Assembly: GCF_014352855.1 (NCBI RefSeq)
Contig: NZ_CP060697.1
Span: 1-64,000 of the forward strand
Length of the DNA: 64,000 nucleotides
DNA from: Sphingomonas sabuli
GTDB lineage: Bacteria; Pseudomonadota; Alphaproteobacteria; Sphingomonadales; Sphingomonadaceae
Direction: 5' to 3'
The position numbers and the translations under genes are program-made. Within the stretch, counting starts at the first letter, position 1, and the number at the start of each line of letters is the position of its first letter. The notes beneath the pieces are model-generated. The model saw nothing but the letters and a program-made list of their open reading frames with translations, did no database searches and had not been told where the DNA came from. This document shows, piece after piece, positions 18,789 through 29,454 of the stretch.

Positions 18789-19031
18789 ATGGCCTTCACC
18801 CAGCTGGATCCGCCAATACCCCTTCACGTGGTCGACCGCGGCCCCGGCTTCGCGATCGCGGTGATCGATTACGGCCAGGAATTTGATTTGCTGTGGGTGG
18901 TCGGCATGGACGACGGCGGTGAGATCTGGTGCGTTCCCAATCCGCAGGTGCGGTTGCAGACCAATTGGTCGATGGGCCGGCAAAAGAAGGCGGCTGCCGC
19001 ATCACCTAAGATCGCGGCGATCAAAGCATAG
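18789..19031 (+). CDS. 80-residue conserved-looking protein; a partial copy lies at 19772
   Basis: Predicted 80 residues, no signal peptide. The core is a compact beta-rich segment (GFAIAVIDYGQEFDLLWVV, then GMDDGGEIWCVPNPQVR) with a basic, Ala-rich tail (SMGRQKKAAAASPK). No family is recognised. That it is a real gene is supported by the second copy of its 3' part 880 bases downstream, where five of six base changes are silent. The start is the ATG at 18789; an upstream start would overlap the promoter region of the divergent gene. Confidence 0.65.
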   Translation: MAFTQLDPPIPLHVVDRGPGFAIAVIDYGQEFDLLWVVGMDDGGEIWCVPNPQVRLQTNWSMGRQKKAAAASPKIAAIKA

Positions 19032-19148
19032 TTACACCTCTCGAAAGAAGCTCCGCTCAAAGCGTAAAAATCGCTGTTAAAGAGAGAGGAGTTAAGTCAA
19101 ACCTTCCCTCGACCTCGCTGGGGGCGAGTCGTCATTGGGGGTATTATC

Positions 19149-19691
19149 ATGATTTCTGCGTTCGCTTTCGCAGCGGCATCCCTGCAGGCCGCCGCGCCAT
19201 CTACGAGCAGCACTACCGCGCCCGTCGCGCCGCAGGTAGCGATCATCGCTCCAGTCAACGGTACGGTGTTACGCACGGGAGCAGAGGTTCCGCTGCGCCT
19301 GCTCGAAACGCTCAATTCTAACGACAAGGCAGTGCGCGCAGGTAATCGCGTGCGGATGGAAGTGGCAGCGCCTGTCATGCTCGGATCGTCCTTGGTCATT
19401 CCCGCCGGCAGCCCGGCGACCGGCGAAATCACCGAAGTGCGGCGCAAGGGCATGTGGGGCAAATCGGGCCGCATCGGCGTGCGCGTACTCCACGCTCGCG
19501 TCGGCGACCGCACCATTCGCCTGTCGGGTACGTTCGACGACAAAGGCGTCACCGGTACTGCCGGCGTGGTCGGCGCCATCGCGCTGGTCCCGATCGCCGG
19601 CTTCCTGGTCACGGGTACCAGCGCCAACATCCCATCCGGGTCGGGCGTGAAGGCGTTCCTGGATGAGGATCTGACGATCGTTACGCCGTAG
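19149..19691 (+). CDS. Secreted beta-rich protein of unknown function
   Basis: Predicted 180 residues. A signal-like N-terminus (MISAFAFAAASLQAAAP) is followed by a Ser/Thr/Ala linker and a beta-rich domain: PLRLLETLNSNDKAVRAGNR, then VIPAGSPATGEITEVR and IRLSGTFDDKGVTG. The pattern of a settable constant and an AGSPATGE-type turn vaguely recalls beta-barrel domains of secretion proteins, but I cannot assign it. A Gly/Ala/Val segment near residues 135-155 may be membrane-associated. It lies between the complete and partial copies of the 80-residue gene. Confidence 0.68.
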   Translation: MISAFAFAAASLQAAAPSTSSTTAPVAPQVAIIAPVNGTVLRTGAEVPLRLLETLNSNDKAVRAGNRVRMEVAAPVMLGSSLVIPAGSPATGEITEVRRKGMWGKSGRIGVRVLHARVGDRTIRLSGTFDDKGVTGTAGVVGAIALVPIAGFLVTGTSANIPSGSGVKAFLDEDLTIVTP

Positions 19692-19707
19692 GCGTAGGGT
19701 GGCGGCG

Positions 19708-19726
19708 GTCAGCCGTCTGACTTTTT
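19708..19726 (+). terminator. Short terminator after the 19149 gene
   Basis: GTCAG, 4-base loop, CTGAC, then TTTTT, 16 bases after the stop. The stem is short, so it may be inefficient. Confidence 0.5.
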
Positions 19727-19771
19727 GCGATTGGCGGGGCAGTATCCTGTCAGACGTTCGCTCTGTTCTCT

Positions 19772-19909
19772 TTGCTGGTCGGCATGGACGACGGCGGTGA
19801 GATCTGGTGCGTCCCCAACCCGCAGGTGCGGTTGCAGACCAATTGGTCGATGGGCCGGCAGAAGAAAGCGCCTGCCGCATCACCCAAGATCGCGGCGCTT
19901 TCCCGCTGA
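19772..19909 (+). pseudogene. Partial duplicate of the 18789 gene (3' part)
   Basis: Bases 19772-19897 match 18888-19019 with one 6-base deletion and six substitutions; five of the six are third-position silent changes. The copy reads LLVGMDDGGEIWCVPNPQV and ends with a different tail (ALSR, then stop). The 5' half, including the original start, is missing. TTG at 19772 or ATG at 19784 could still start a peptide of 41-45 residues. The silent bias suggests both copies were under coding selection before truncation. Confidence 0.75.
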
Positions 19910-19942
19910 TGAAAAAACGCAAACAGATTCAAATATTTATCC

Positions 19943-19968
19943 GGAACGAAAGCGGTACGCGGGCGGTT
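19943..19968 (+). promoter_or_regulatory. Possible EcfG (general stress) promoter
   Basis: GGAAC, a 17-base gap, then GGTT. This resembles the alphaproteobacterial EcfG promoter (GGAAC-N16-18-CGTT) with one mismatch in the -10. It ends 65 bases before the ATG of a small hydrophilic protein of a type often induced by stress. Confidence 0.5.
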
Positions 19969-20033
19969 GGTTAAGTGAAGGGCATCGCGCCGCGAGCCCG
20001 CACCAATTCCTCCGACTGAAAGGAGCCATTTCC

Positions 20034-20273
20034 ATGGCCCAGGACCAGAACAGCAACAACAACGACAACCGCTCAACGGACGGGCAGACCCCGAACGAAC
20101 AGGGTAAGTCGACGATGCAGGACGAGCAGCGCAAGCCCGGCGAAACCGGCGGCGATCGTAAGCCGGAGCAGGGCAGCAACGACGGTCAGCAGGACAAGGC
20201 AGGCGCCGAAGGCGGCGACATGTCGAAGGACAAGACGTCCAAGGACGGGCAGATGGGCAGCGACAAACGCTAA
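20034..20273 (+). CDS. Small intrinsically disordered hydrophilic protein
   Basis: Predicted 79 residues, almost wholly Asp, Asn, Gln, Gly, Lys, Glu and Ser with no hydrophobic core (for example QDQNSNNNDNRSTDGQ and GGDMSKDKTSKDGQMGSD). AAAGGAG lies just upstream of the ATG. The composition recalls bacterial hydrophilin or general-stress proteins that protect against drying or osmotic shock, and the possible EcfG promoter fits. No defined domain is seen. Confidence 0.7.
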   Translation: MAQDQNSNNNDNRSTDGQTPNEQGKSTMQDEQRKPGETGGDRKPEQGSNDGQQDKAGAEGGDMSKDKTSKDGQMGSDKR

Positions 20274-20311
20274 GCCTGACCTGATGGCCCGCTTTACCGG
20301 CGCGACAACGA

Positions 20312-20339
20312 GGCCGTCCCTTTGGGGGCGGCCCTTTGT
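20312..20339 (+). terminator. Terminator after the 20034 gene
   Basis: GGCCGTCCC, loop TTTG, GGGGCGGCC, then CTTTGTC. It lies in the convergent gap before uvrA. Confidence 0.72.
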
Positions 20340-20370
20340 CTGCTTTGCTCCTTGGAGCTTGATGCAAACT

Positions 20371-23304
<2,934 letters not shown>

Positions 23305-23315
23305 AGAGCGGCTCT

Positions 23316-23330
23316 GTTCCACCTTTGTTC
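23316..23330 (-). promoter_or_regulatory. LexA (SOS) box of uvrA
   Basis: The + strand reads GTTCCACCTTTGTTC, an exact GTTC-N7-GTTC direct repeat, which is the LexA operator of alphaproteobacteria. It ends 12 bases upstream of the uvrA ATG, as expected for an SOS-inducible gene. Confidence 0.85.
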
Positions 23331-23527
23331 TTGTGAGTAAATCAGGCGGCGCACGCGGTCAACGCGGCATCTGGCCATATGGTCGCTGCCCCACCCGATT
23401 ACGAGGTCCGTCCCGCCGTTCGCCGAGGCCAGGGCACTGTTCGTTGAATGGCGCTGGAGGGTGCCGGGCGCGACCCGTAGCGATGCCGGTCTGGTAAGTG
23501 CGCCGGTTCGTCCCCGGCAACCAAGGG

Positions 23528-23560
23528 AATGCGCGGCCTTCGCATCGTCGGCCGCGCATT
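23528..23560 (-). terminator. Possible terminator after the DUF411 gene
   Basis: An 11-base perfect inverted repeat (AATGCGCGGCC / GGCCGCGCATT), 12 bases past the DUF411 stop. The T-run is weak on the minus strand (CCCTTGG). The stretch 23331-23527 between it and uvrA shows nothing else I can name. Confidence 0.45.
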
Positions 23561-23571
23561 TTCCTTGCCGC

Positions 23572-24009
23572 TTAGTGGCTGGCGAAAACCTTGGTCTTGC
23601 CGGCCTTGTCGAACAGCAAGGTCTGATAGGGCTGCTTGCGGTCGCCCTGTTCCATGCCCGGCGATCCGACGACCATTCCCGGAACGGCGATGCCGACCGC
23701 GTCGGGTTTGCTCGCCAGCAGCCGCTTGACGTCTGCCGCGGGTACGTGGCCCTCGATCACATAGCCGCCGATCTGGCTGGTATGGCAGGACCGCAGGCGG
23801 TCAGGCACGCCAAGCTTGCGCGCCGCCGGGGTGACGTCATCGACCACGCTGACTTTCACGTCGAAGCCGGCCTTGCGCATGTGCTCGACCCATCCGTCGC
23901 AACAGCCGCAAGTCGCGCTCTTGGTCACTTGGACGGTGGCGGCAACGGCGGTGCTCGCGCAGGCCATCAGGGCGATCGGCGCAAAGGCGTAGGCGAACTT
24001 GCGAAACAT
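23572..24009 (-). CDS. DUF411 family periplasmic metal-binding protein
   Basis: Predicted 145 residues. A signal peptide ends near STAVAA. The DUF411 domain follows, with the Cys pair in KSATCGCCDGWVEHM, LRSCHTSQIGGYVIEGHVPA and VVGSPGMEQG. Members are exported, bind copper or related metals, and often accompany metal-resistance genes; none are next to it here. AAGGAA precedes the ATG. The thioredoxin-like fold and conserved Cys suggest metal or redox handling; the substrate is not known. Confidence 0.88.
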   Translation of the reverse strand: MFRKFAYAFAPIALMACASTAVAATVQVTKSATCGCCDGWVEHMRKAGFDVKVSVVDDVTPAARKLGVPDRLRSCHTSQIGGYVIEGHVPAADVKRLLASKPDAVGIAVPGMVVGSPGMEQGDRKQPYQTLLFDKAGKTKVFASH

Positions 24010-24052
24010 GCGAATTTCCTTCCGGTGGTCGAGTTGCTCTAGCGCATGTGGA

Positions 24053-24613
24053 TTAAGGGCTGCTGACTGCCGTGGTCACGCGGTCGAGCTGATAGGAAGC
24101 AACCTCGTCGTAATGCGGGCCGTGGCGCGACAGATGGCTTTCGAACAGGGTGAAATGGTCGACGGGGAACGGTTTCGACGACAAGGTGGCGAGCCGCGTT
24201 TCAAGCGAGCTGGCGGTGGCTGCCCTGTCGCGACCATAACGCGCGAGCGTGATGTGCGGGTGAAAAGCGCGCCGCTCCGGTGCAAGGCCGGCGATGACGC
24301 AGGCGCGCTCGATCCTCGCGGCGAGCTCTGCCACGGGCTGGCGCGGAGCGACCCCCGCCCACAACGCTCCGCCGTTGCGCCGGTCGAACCGCCCGGCGCC
24401 GGCAATCTTCAGCTCAAAGGCCGGTTGGCGCAGGCGGTCCAGCGCCGCGGCGATATCGTTGGCCGCTGGCCGCTCGACCTCGCCGATGAAGCGCAGCGTA
24501 AGGTGCAGTTGTTCGTCGCCAACCCAGCGCAGTTCGGGGCTGTCGTCCATCGCATCGACCAACAGGTCGCGGATAGCTTCGGGCGGGCGGATCGCGACGA
24601 ACAGGCGATGCAT
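24053..24613 (-). CDS. thpR: RNA 2',3'-cyclic phosphodiesterase
   Basis: Predicted 186 residues of the 2H phosphoesterase superfamily. Both HxTx catalytic motifs are present: HLTLRFIGE near residue 37 and HPHITLARYG near 120. The family opens 2',3'-cyclic phosphates on RNA ends. The ATG at 24613 is chosen because MHRLFVAIRPP matches the family start; upstream sequence in this frame is low-complexity and overlaps the promoter region of the next gene. Confidence 0.9.
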   Translation of the reverse strand: MHRLFVAIRPPEAIRDLLVDAMDDSPELRWVGDEQLHLTLRFIGEVERPAANDIAAALDRLRQPAFELKIAGAGRFDRRNGGALWAGVAPRQPVAELAARIERACVIAGLAPERRAFHPHITLARYGRDRAATASSLETRLATLSSKPFPVDHFTLFESHLSRHGPHYDEVASYQLDRVTTAVSSP

Positions 24614-24794
24614 GGGGGAAGACTGCGCGTCTTGGCCGCAATTACAACCGCAGAAACACGCGGAATTGCGCCGTCGCCGCCCTGTGCGAGCCAAATCGGA
24701 CGAACCAAGTCCGGTTTTGCTTGAAAGCGCCCCTCGCTTACCCGATATTCCCTCTAGCGAACGGGCCAATTCGCCCGCGAGACAAGGAGTTGAA

Positions 24795-25532
24795 ATGCAG
24801 AACCAGTTCGACCCGCGCACGAGCACGAGCGGATACGACCCGGCCGTTTCGGTAGGCGTTCCCCGTGCGACCCGCGATGCGGGCCTGCGGTCCTACATGC
24901 TGTCGGTTTACAACTACATGGCGTCGGGCGTGCTGCTCACGGGCATCGTCGCGCTGCTGTTTGCCAATTCCGGGCTTGCGGAGCAGGTCCTGGCGACGCC
25001 GCTGCGCTGGGTCATCGTGCTCGCGCCGCTCGGGTTCGTGATGGCGATGAGCTTCGGCCTCAACCGCATGTCCACGGGCACGCTCCAGGCGCTGTTCTGG
25101 GCCTTTTCGGTGGCCATGGGCCTGTCCATGTCGTCGATCTTCCTGGTCTATACCGGAACGTCGATCGCGCAGACCTTCTTCGCGGTTGCAGCCGGCTTCG
25201 CAGGCCTCAGCCTGTGGGGTTACACAACCAAGAAGGATCTTAGCGGCTGGGGCACGTTCCTGATCATGGGTGTCGTTGGCCTGTTCGTGGCGATGCTGGT
25301 CAACATGTTCCTGCTGAAATCGGCCGGCTTTTCGATGGCGATCAGCGCGATCGGCGTACTGCTGTTTGCTGGCCTCACAGCCTACGACACGCAGAAGATC
25401 AAATCGATGTACGCCTACGTCGCGGGTACCGACATGATGGGCAAGGTCGTGATCATGGGGGCGCTGAACCTCTATCTCGACTTCATCAACATGTTCATGT
25501 TCCTGCTCAGCTTCATGGGCGACCGCCGCTAA
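24795..25532 (+). CDS. Bax inhibitor-1/YccA family membrane protein
   Basis: Predicted 245 residues with a hydrophilic N-terminus of about 30 residues and seven transmembrane helices, ending in the conserved NLYLDFINMFMFLLSFMG region with its acidic residue. Members are calcium-leak channels or modulators of membrane-protein quality control (YccA binds FtsH). AAGGAG lies 6 bases before the ATG. It is a single-gene unit with its own terminator. Confidence 0.92.
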   Translation: MQNQFDPRTSTSGYDPAVSVGVPRATRDAGLRSYMLSVYNYMASGVLLTGIVALLFANSGLAEQVLATPLRWVIVLAPLGFVMAMSFGLNRMSTGTLQALFWAFSVAMGLSMSSIFLVYTGTSIAQTFFAVAAGFAGLSLWGYTTKKDLSGWGTFLIMGVVGLFVAMLVNMFLLKSAGFSMAISAIGVLLFAGLTAYDTQKIKSMYAYVAGTDMMGKVVIMGALNLYLDFINMFMFLLSFMGDRR

Positions 25533-25554
25533 GGCAGCGCCATCCTAAACAGGG

Positions 25555-25592
25555 AAGGGCCGGTGGAGCGATCCGCCGGCCCTTTTCTTTTG
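25555..25592 (+). terminator. Terminator after the Bax inhibitor-1 gene
   Basis: AAGGGCCGGTGG, loop, CCGCCGGCCCTT, then TTCTTTTG. Confidence 0.88.
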
Positions 25593-25651
25593 CGACGAGC
25601 CGAGGGGTGCAGGCAAAGCATTGTTAACCGCGCCGGCCCTAAGGCGCCGAT

Positions 25652-26059
25652 ATGGACGCAATCCGAACCGACCGCCGCGAACGGCCGCGCGAGAACGATC
25701 CCGACCGCCGCGGGCGCCGATCGGAACCGCGCGTCTGCCTGGTCCTGCCGGCATCGGCAGAGGCGATCAGCGGCTATCGGTCGATCCGCCTGCTCGACGT
25801 GTCGGTGACCGGCGCCCGTCTCGAGGGCCGCGACCTGCCCGCCGCGGGCCGGGACATCGTCCTGCGCTGCGGTCCAATGGACGCTTTCGGGACCATCGCT
25901 TGGACGGCCAATAACCGCTGCGGCATGCAGTTCGACGAGCCGCTGTCCCGCGGGGACCTGATGGCCCTTCGCCAACTTGCCGACGCCGAAGCCGATTGCG
26001 GCATGACCACCGAGGAGCGGCAGGCCGCCGCCGATTGGCTGAACGGCCTCGCCCGCTAG
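25652..26059 (+). CDS. PilZ domain protein
   Basis: Predicted 135 residues. A basic Arg-rich N-terminus (DRRERPRENDPDRRGRR) contains the RxxxR cyclic-di-GMP motif (RRSEPR). The D/NxSxxG motif is DVSVTGARL near residues 49-57. The PilZ barrel continues to about residue 105, with a short helical tail. It is a likely c-di-GMP receptor, but the output is unknown since no partner genes are adjacent. It converges on the dienelactone hydrolase gene with a 3-base gap. Confidence 0.88.
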   Translation: MDAIRTDRRERPRENDPDRRGRRSEPRVCLVLPASAEAISGYRSIRLLDVSVTGARLEGRDLPAAGRDIVLRCGPMDAFGTIAWTANNRCGMQFDEPLSRGDLMALRQLADAEADCGMTTEERQAAADWLNGLAR

Positions 26060-26062
26060 GCG

Positions 26063-26944
26063 CTACGCCGCCAGATACTTGCCAAAGAAATCCAACGTCC
26101 GGGTCCACGCCAGCGTCGCCGCTGCCTGGTCATAACGCTCCGCGGACGTGTCGTTGTTGAAGGCGTGGTTGGCGCCCGGATACTCGTAGAATTCGACCGT
26201 CTTGCCGCCGGCGCGTAATGCCTCCGCCCATGGCTTCATCGTCGTTGCCACACGCTCGTCGAGCCCGGGGAGGTGCAGCTGCATCGGCGCCTTGACCATT
26301 GCCGCATAGGCCGGGTCGGGCGCGGGCCCGTAATAGGACACCGCGGCGTCGAGCGTGTTGCCGGATGCAACCGCCAGCCGGTCGACGAACCCGCCGCCCC
26401 AGCAGAAGCCGACCGCGCCGGCCTTGCCGTTGCCGGTCGAGCGCGTCTTGAGCAATTGCATCATTGCCGCTGCGTGCGTGACTGATTGCGCAAGATCCAG
26501 CTTGCCGATGGCGTCGCGCGCCGCGTCTTCGTTGGCGGGCGTACCGCCGCTTGGCGACAGGAAGTCCGGCGCAACGGCGTCATAACCCGCCAGCGCGAGG
26601 CGCCGGGTGACGTCGCGAATATGCTCGTTGAGGCCGCGATTCTCGTGGATGACCATGATCGACGCGCGTACCCCGTCCGCCGCGGGCCGCGCGAAATAGC
26701 CGCGATACGCGGGAATCTCGCCCGCCGGCATGTCGGCCATGCCGGCACGGATGCGCGGGTCGTCGGCCGGGACGATCGCCGCGGCGGCGGGCGATGCGGC
26801 GATCGACGCGATCAGGGCTTCGGCGGCGGCGACGCTGCCCGCGATGGCCGCCATCCGCCCCATGAATACGCGCCGGTCCATCCCTTCGTGGGTGAAGCGG
26901 TCGTACAGATCGATGGCTTGCTGGCGAATGGTGGGCTTGGTCAT
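26063..26944 (-). CDS. Dienelactone hydrolase family protein
   Basis: Predicted 293 residues of the alpha/beta-hydrolase fold. An N-terminal segment with MDRRVFMGRMAAIAGSVAAA may be a Tat-like or anchor signal. Catalytic features are the Cys nucleophile in VGFCWGGGF, the His in GANHAFNN and the Glu in HENRGLN, typical of carboxymethylenebutenolidase-type enzymes. Substrates vary across the family, so the true substrate is unknown. Its start overlaps the GST stop by 4 bases (ATGA), so the two are probably made together. Confidence 0.9.
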   Translation of the reverse strand: MTKPTIRQQAIDLYDRFTHEGMDRRVFMGRMAAIAGSVAAAEALIASIAASPAAAAIVPADDPRIRAGMADMPAGEIPAYRGYFARPAADGVRASIMVIHENRGLNEHIRDVTRRLALAGYDAVAPDFLSPSGGTPANEDAARDAIGKLDLAQSVTHAAAMMQLLKTRSTGNGKAGAVGFCWGGGFVDRLAVASGNTLDAAVSYYGPAPDPAYAAMVKAPMQLHLPGLDERVATTMKPWAEALRAGGKTVEFYEYPGANHAFNNDTSAERYDQAAATLAWTRTLDFFGKYLAA

Positions 26945-27573
26945 TGGGTTTCCGTTTGCTGATTGATGGCGGCGGCGGCTTCGTCGTCCTTGGCCCAGCC
27001 ACGCGTGAAGGCTTCGCGAGCGGTCAGCCGCTGCTTGTACGCTTCGAAACTGTCGCGCGTCGGAATGGTGCCGAACTGCGTGCCCCACAGGATGGCGGAG
27101 CCCAGATAGACATCGGCCGCGGTGAAGCGATCGCCGCAGACGAAGTCGCGCCCGCCCAGGAGATGGTCGAGCACGTCGATTACAGTTTCGTAGCTGCCGT
27201 AACCGAACATGCGCCGGCGGTCCTCGCTCGGTTCCCAGCCGACGGCCTTGTTGGTCACCGCCTGTTCGACGGGCCCGGCGGCGTAGAATAGCCAGCGGTA
27301 ATAGTCCGCTTTCTCGTCATCGCGCGGCCCTAGCCCGGCGTCCGGAAAAACGTCGGCAAGGTAGGCGCAGATCGCCGCCGCCTCGGTGACGACATGGTCG
27401 CCGTGACGAATGGCCGGGACCTTGCCCATCGGATTGACCGCCAGGTACGCCGCATCCTTCATCCGGTCGTAGCCGATGATTTCGGTGTCGTAGGGCTCGC
27501 CGACCTCCTCCAGCATCCAGCGCGCGATCCGTCCGCGCGATTGCGGGTTGGTGAAGAAGGTCAGCCGAGCCAT
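26941..27573 (-). CDS. Glutathione S-transferase family protein
   Basis: Predicted 210 residues. The N-terminal thioredoxin-like domain (LTFFTNPQSRGRIARWMLEE, NPMGKVPAIRHGDHVVTEAA) contains the glutathione-binding cis-Pro and the ESA-equivalent TEAA motif. The C-terminal helical domain has GDRFTAADVYLGSAI. Substrate unknown. It overlaps the downstream dienelactone hydrolase by 4 bases. Confidence 0.92.
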   Translation of the reverse strand: MARLTFFTNPQSRGRIARWMLEEVGEPYDTEIIGYDRMKDAAYLAVNPMGKVPAIRHGDHVVTEAAAICAYLADVFPDAGLGPRDDEKADYYRWLFYAAGPVEQAVTNKAVGWEPSEDRRRMFGYGSYETVIDVLDHLLGGRDFVCGDRFTAADVYLGSAILWGTQFGTIPTRDSFEAYKQRLTAREAFTRGWAKDDEAAAAINQQTETQ

Positions 27574-27583
27574 CGCGCCGTTC

Positions 27584-29344
27584 CTATCCGCGTTCGCCGG
27601 GAATCGGGGCGGGGGCCGGAATGGGCGCCGGCGCAGGTACCGGAGCGGACGAGGGTGCCGAGCCGGCCTGCGGCGGCAACGGCGTGCCGCCGGCGCGCAT
27701 CGCCGCGCTGGCATCGCGCGCTGCCTTAAACTCGCTGTCGCTGCTCCATTCCGGCCACAGCCGCGAATTGGCGAGCTGCATCCCGACCGCGTGCAGCATG
27801 TCAGTGTCGTCCGCCATGCCGGTAAAGTCCCATTCCGCAGACCATTCGTCGCTGGGCTGATGATAATGTTTGTCGCGATAGATCATGCCCAGTTCCTCGC
27901 CGCGCGCGATCCCGCCGTTCACCAGATCGTTGCCGTCGCCGAAGCTGATCGCCGGAATACCGACCTTGGCCATCGGGAAGTGGTCGGAGCGGAAGAAATA
28001 GCCGGCTTCGGGATGCGGGTCCGGGGCATAGACGCGCCCGCGCCGCGCGCCTTCGGCGACCAGCAAGTCGAGCAGCCCAAGCTGCGCGTTGCCGCTGATC
28101 GTGAAGTTGCGGGCCTTGCCCCACAGCTGGCCGCCGTCGGTGTTGAGAACGCCCGCGGTCTTGCCCGGCGGATAGAGCGGGTTGGCCGCATAATATTCCG
28201 ACCCGAGCAGGCCTTTCTCCTCGGCCGTGACGGCAAGGAAAACGACCGAACGCTGGGTCCGCGGCTCGCGCGCGAACAGCCGCGCCTGCTCGATGATCTG
28301 GGCGATGCCCGACGCATTATCGAGCGCGCCGTTGTAGATCGTGTCGCCGGTTTCGTCCGGCTTGCCGATGCCAAGGTGGTCCCAGTGCGCCGTGTAGATG
28401 ACGGTTTCATCTGGATATTGCGTCCCGGGCAGCAAGCCGACGACGTTGCTCGAATTGATCACTTCGGTGTTGGCGTTGAAGCTGATCGCCATGCTGGATT
28501 TCAGCGGCACCGGGCGGAACGCCTTGGTCTTGGCCATCGCCTTGGCCTGTTCGAAGGTCATGCCGTTGGCAGCGAAAATCTTCTCGGCGAGATCGCGCTG
28601 GATCCAGCTTTCGACCTGCGTGTGGCTGGCCGACGGATTGTCGAGCACAACGTCGAACTGAGTGTTCGTGTTGCTGTTCTTGACGGTGTTCCAGCCATAG
28701 GACGCCGGGTCGGTTTCGTGGATGATCAGCACGCCGGCCGCGCCCTTGCGCGCCGCTTCTTCATATTTGTAAGTCCAGCGCCCGTAATAGGTCATCGCCT
28801 TGCCGCCGAAGTCGCCTTCGCCGCCGTCGAAGTCGGGATCGTTGATGAATTCAACCAGCAGCTTGCCGCGCACATCGACGCCTTTGAAATCGTCCCAGCC
28901 GCGTTCCGGTGCGGTCACGCCATAGCCGACGAACAGCAGCGGCGCATTCGGCAGCGACACCGACTTCGTCCCGTTCAGCGGCGCCTTGACGCTGATCTCC
29001 TGGCCCTGGGTCAGGCGCATCGTCTGGCCATTGCCAAGGTTGAGCACCAGGCTGGGATCGCCGACGATGTCGGACTTCAACAGCGGCACCTTCTGCACCC
29101 AGCTGCGCGTACCGCCGACCATCTCCCCGCCCGGCTGGACGCCGGCGGCCTTGAACTGGTCGATGATGTAGGCGACGGTTTTGGCATCGGCGCGCGTCGC
29201 CGGGCCGCGGCCTTCGAACGCATCGGATCCCAGCGTCTTGGTTATTTCCGACAGCCGCGCCGGATCGGTCTTCACGCTCTGGGCTGCGGCAGGAACGGCC
29301 AACATCGCGGCGACGGCTGCGCCGATCAGATAAGTGCGCTTCAA
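27584..29344 (-). CDS. M28 family zinc aminopeptidase, secreted
   Basis: Predicted 586 residues. A signal peptide is cleaved after AVPAAAQ. A protease-associated (PA) insert near residues 130-290 precedes the M28 zinc core: the His ligand in TAHWDHLGIG, Asp in NGALDNASG, the general base Glu in TAEEKGLLGSEYY, Asp in NTDGG and His in SDHFPMAKVG. The C-terminus is a Pro/Ala-rich tail with repeats (PVPAPAPIPAPAPIP). The start is a TTG at 29344 behind GGGAGAGAG; no ATG fits, and the upstream reading would collide with the divergent gene. Confidence 0.92.
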   Translation of the reverse strand: MKRTYLIGAAVAAMLAVPAAAQSVKTDPARLSEITKTLGSDAFEGRGPATRADAKTVAYIIDQFKAAGVQPGGEMVGGTRSWVQKVPLLKSDIVGDPSLVLNLGNGQTMRLTQGQEISVKAPLNGTKSVSLPNAPLLFVGYGVTAPERGWDDFKGVDVRGKLLVEFINDPDFDGGEGDFGGKAMTYYGRWTYKYEEAARKGAAGVLIIHETDPASYGWNTVKNSNTNTQFDVVLDNPSASHTQVESWIQRDLAEKIFAANGMTFEQAKAMAKTKAFRPVPLKSSMAISFNANTEVINSSNVVGLLPGTQYPDETVIYTAHWDHLGIGKPDETGDTIYNGALDNASGIAQIIEQARLFAREPRTQRSVVFLAVTAEEKGLLGSEYYAANPLYPPGKTAGVLNTDGGQLWGKARNFTISGNAQLGLLDLLVAEGARRGRVYAPDPHPEAGYFFRSDHFPMAKVGIPAISFGDGNDLVNGGIARGEELGMIYRDKHYHQPSDEWSAEWDFTGMADDTDMLHAVGMQLANSRLWPEWSSDSEFKAARDASAAMRAGGTPLPPQAGSAPSSAPVPAPAPIPAPAPIPGERG

Positions 29345-29454
29345 AATCTCTCTCCCTAGGTGCCCCGGCAGCTTAGGCGTCGGAACGCGCGGCGGGCAAC
29401 CTCTCGCATCCGGCGCACGGCACGAATTGCCTCTCTCGCCAGCAGCGCTTAGCG

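Noticed and set aside
23331..23527. Possible small gene or RNA between uvrA and the DUF411 gene
   Set aside because: No tRNA-like fold, ribosome site or coding pattern could be supported.
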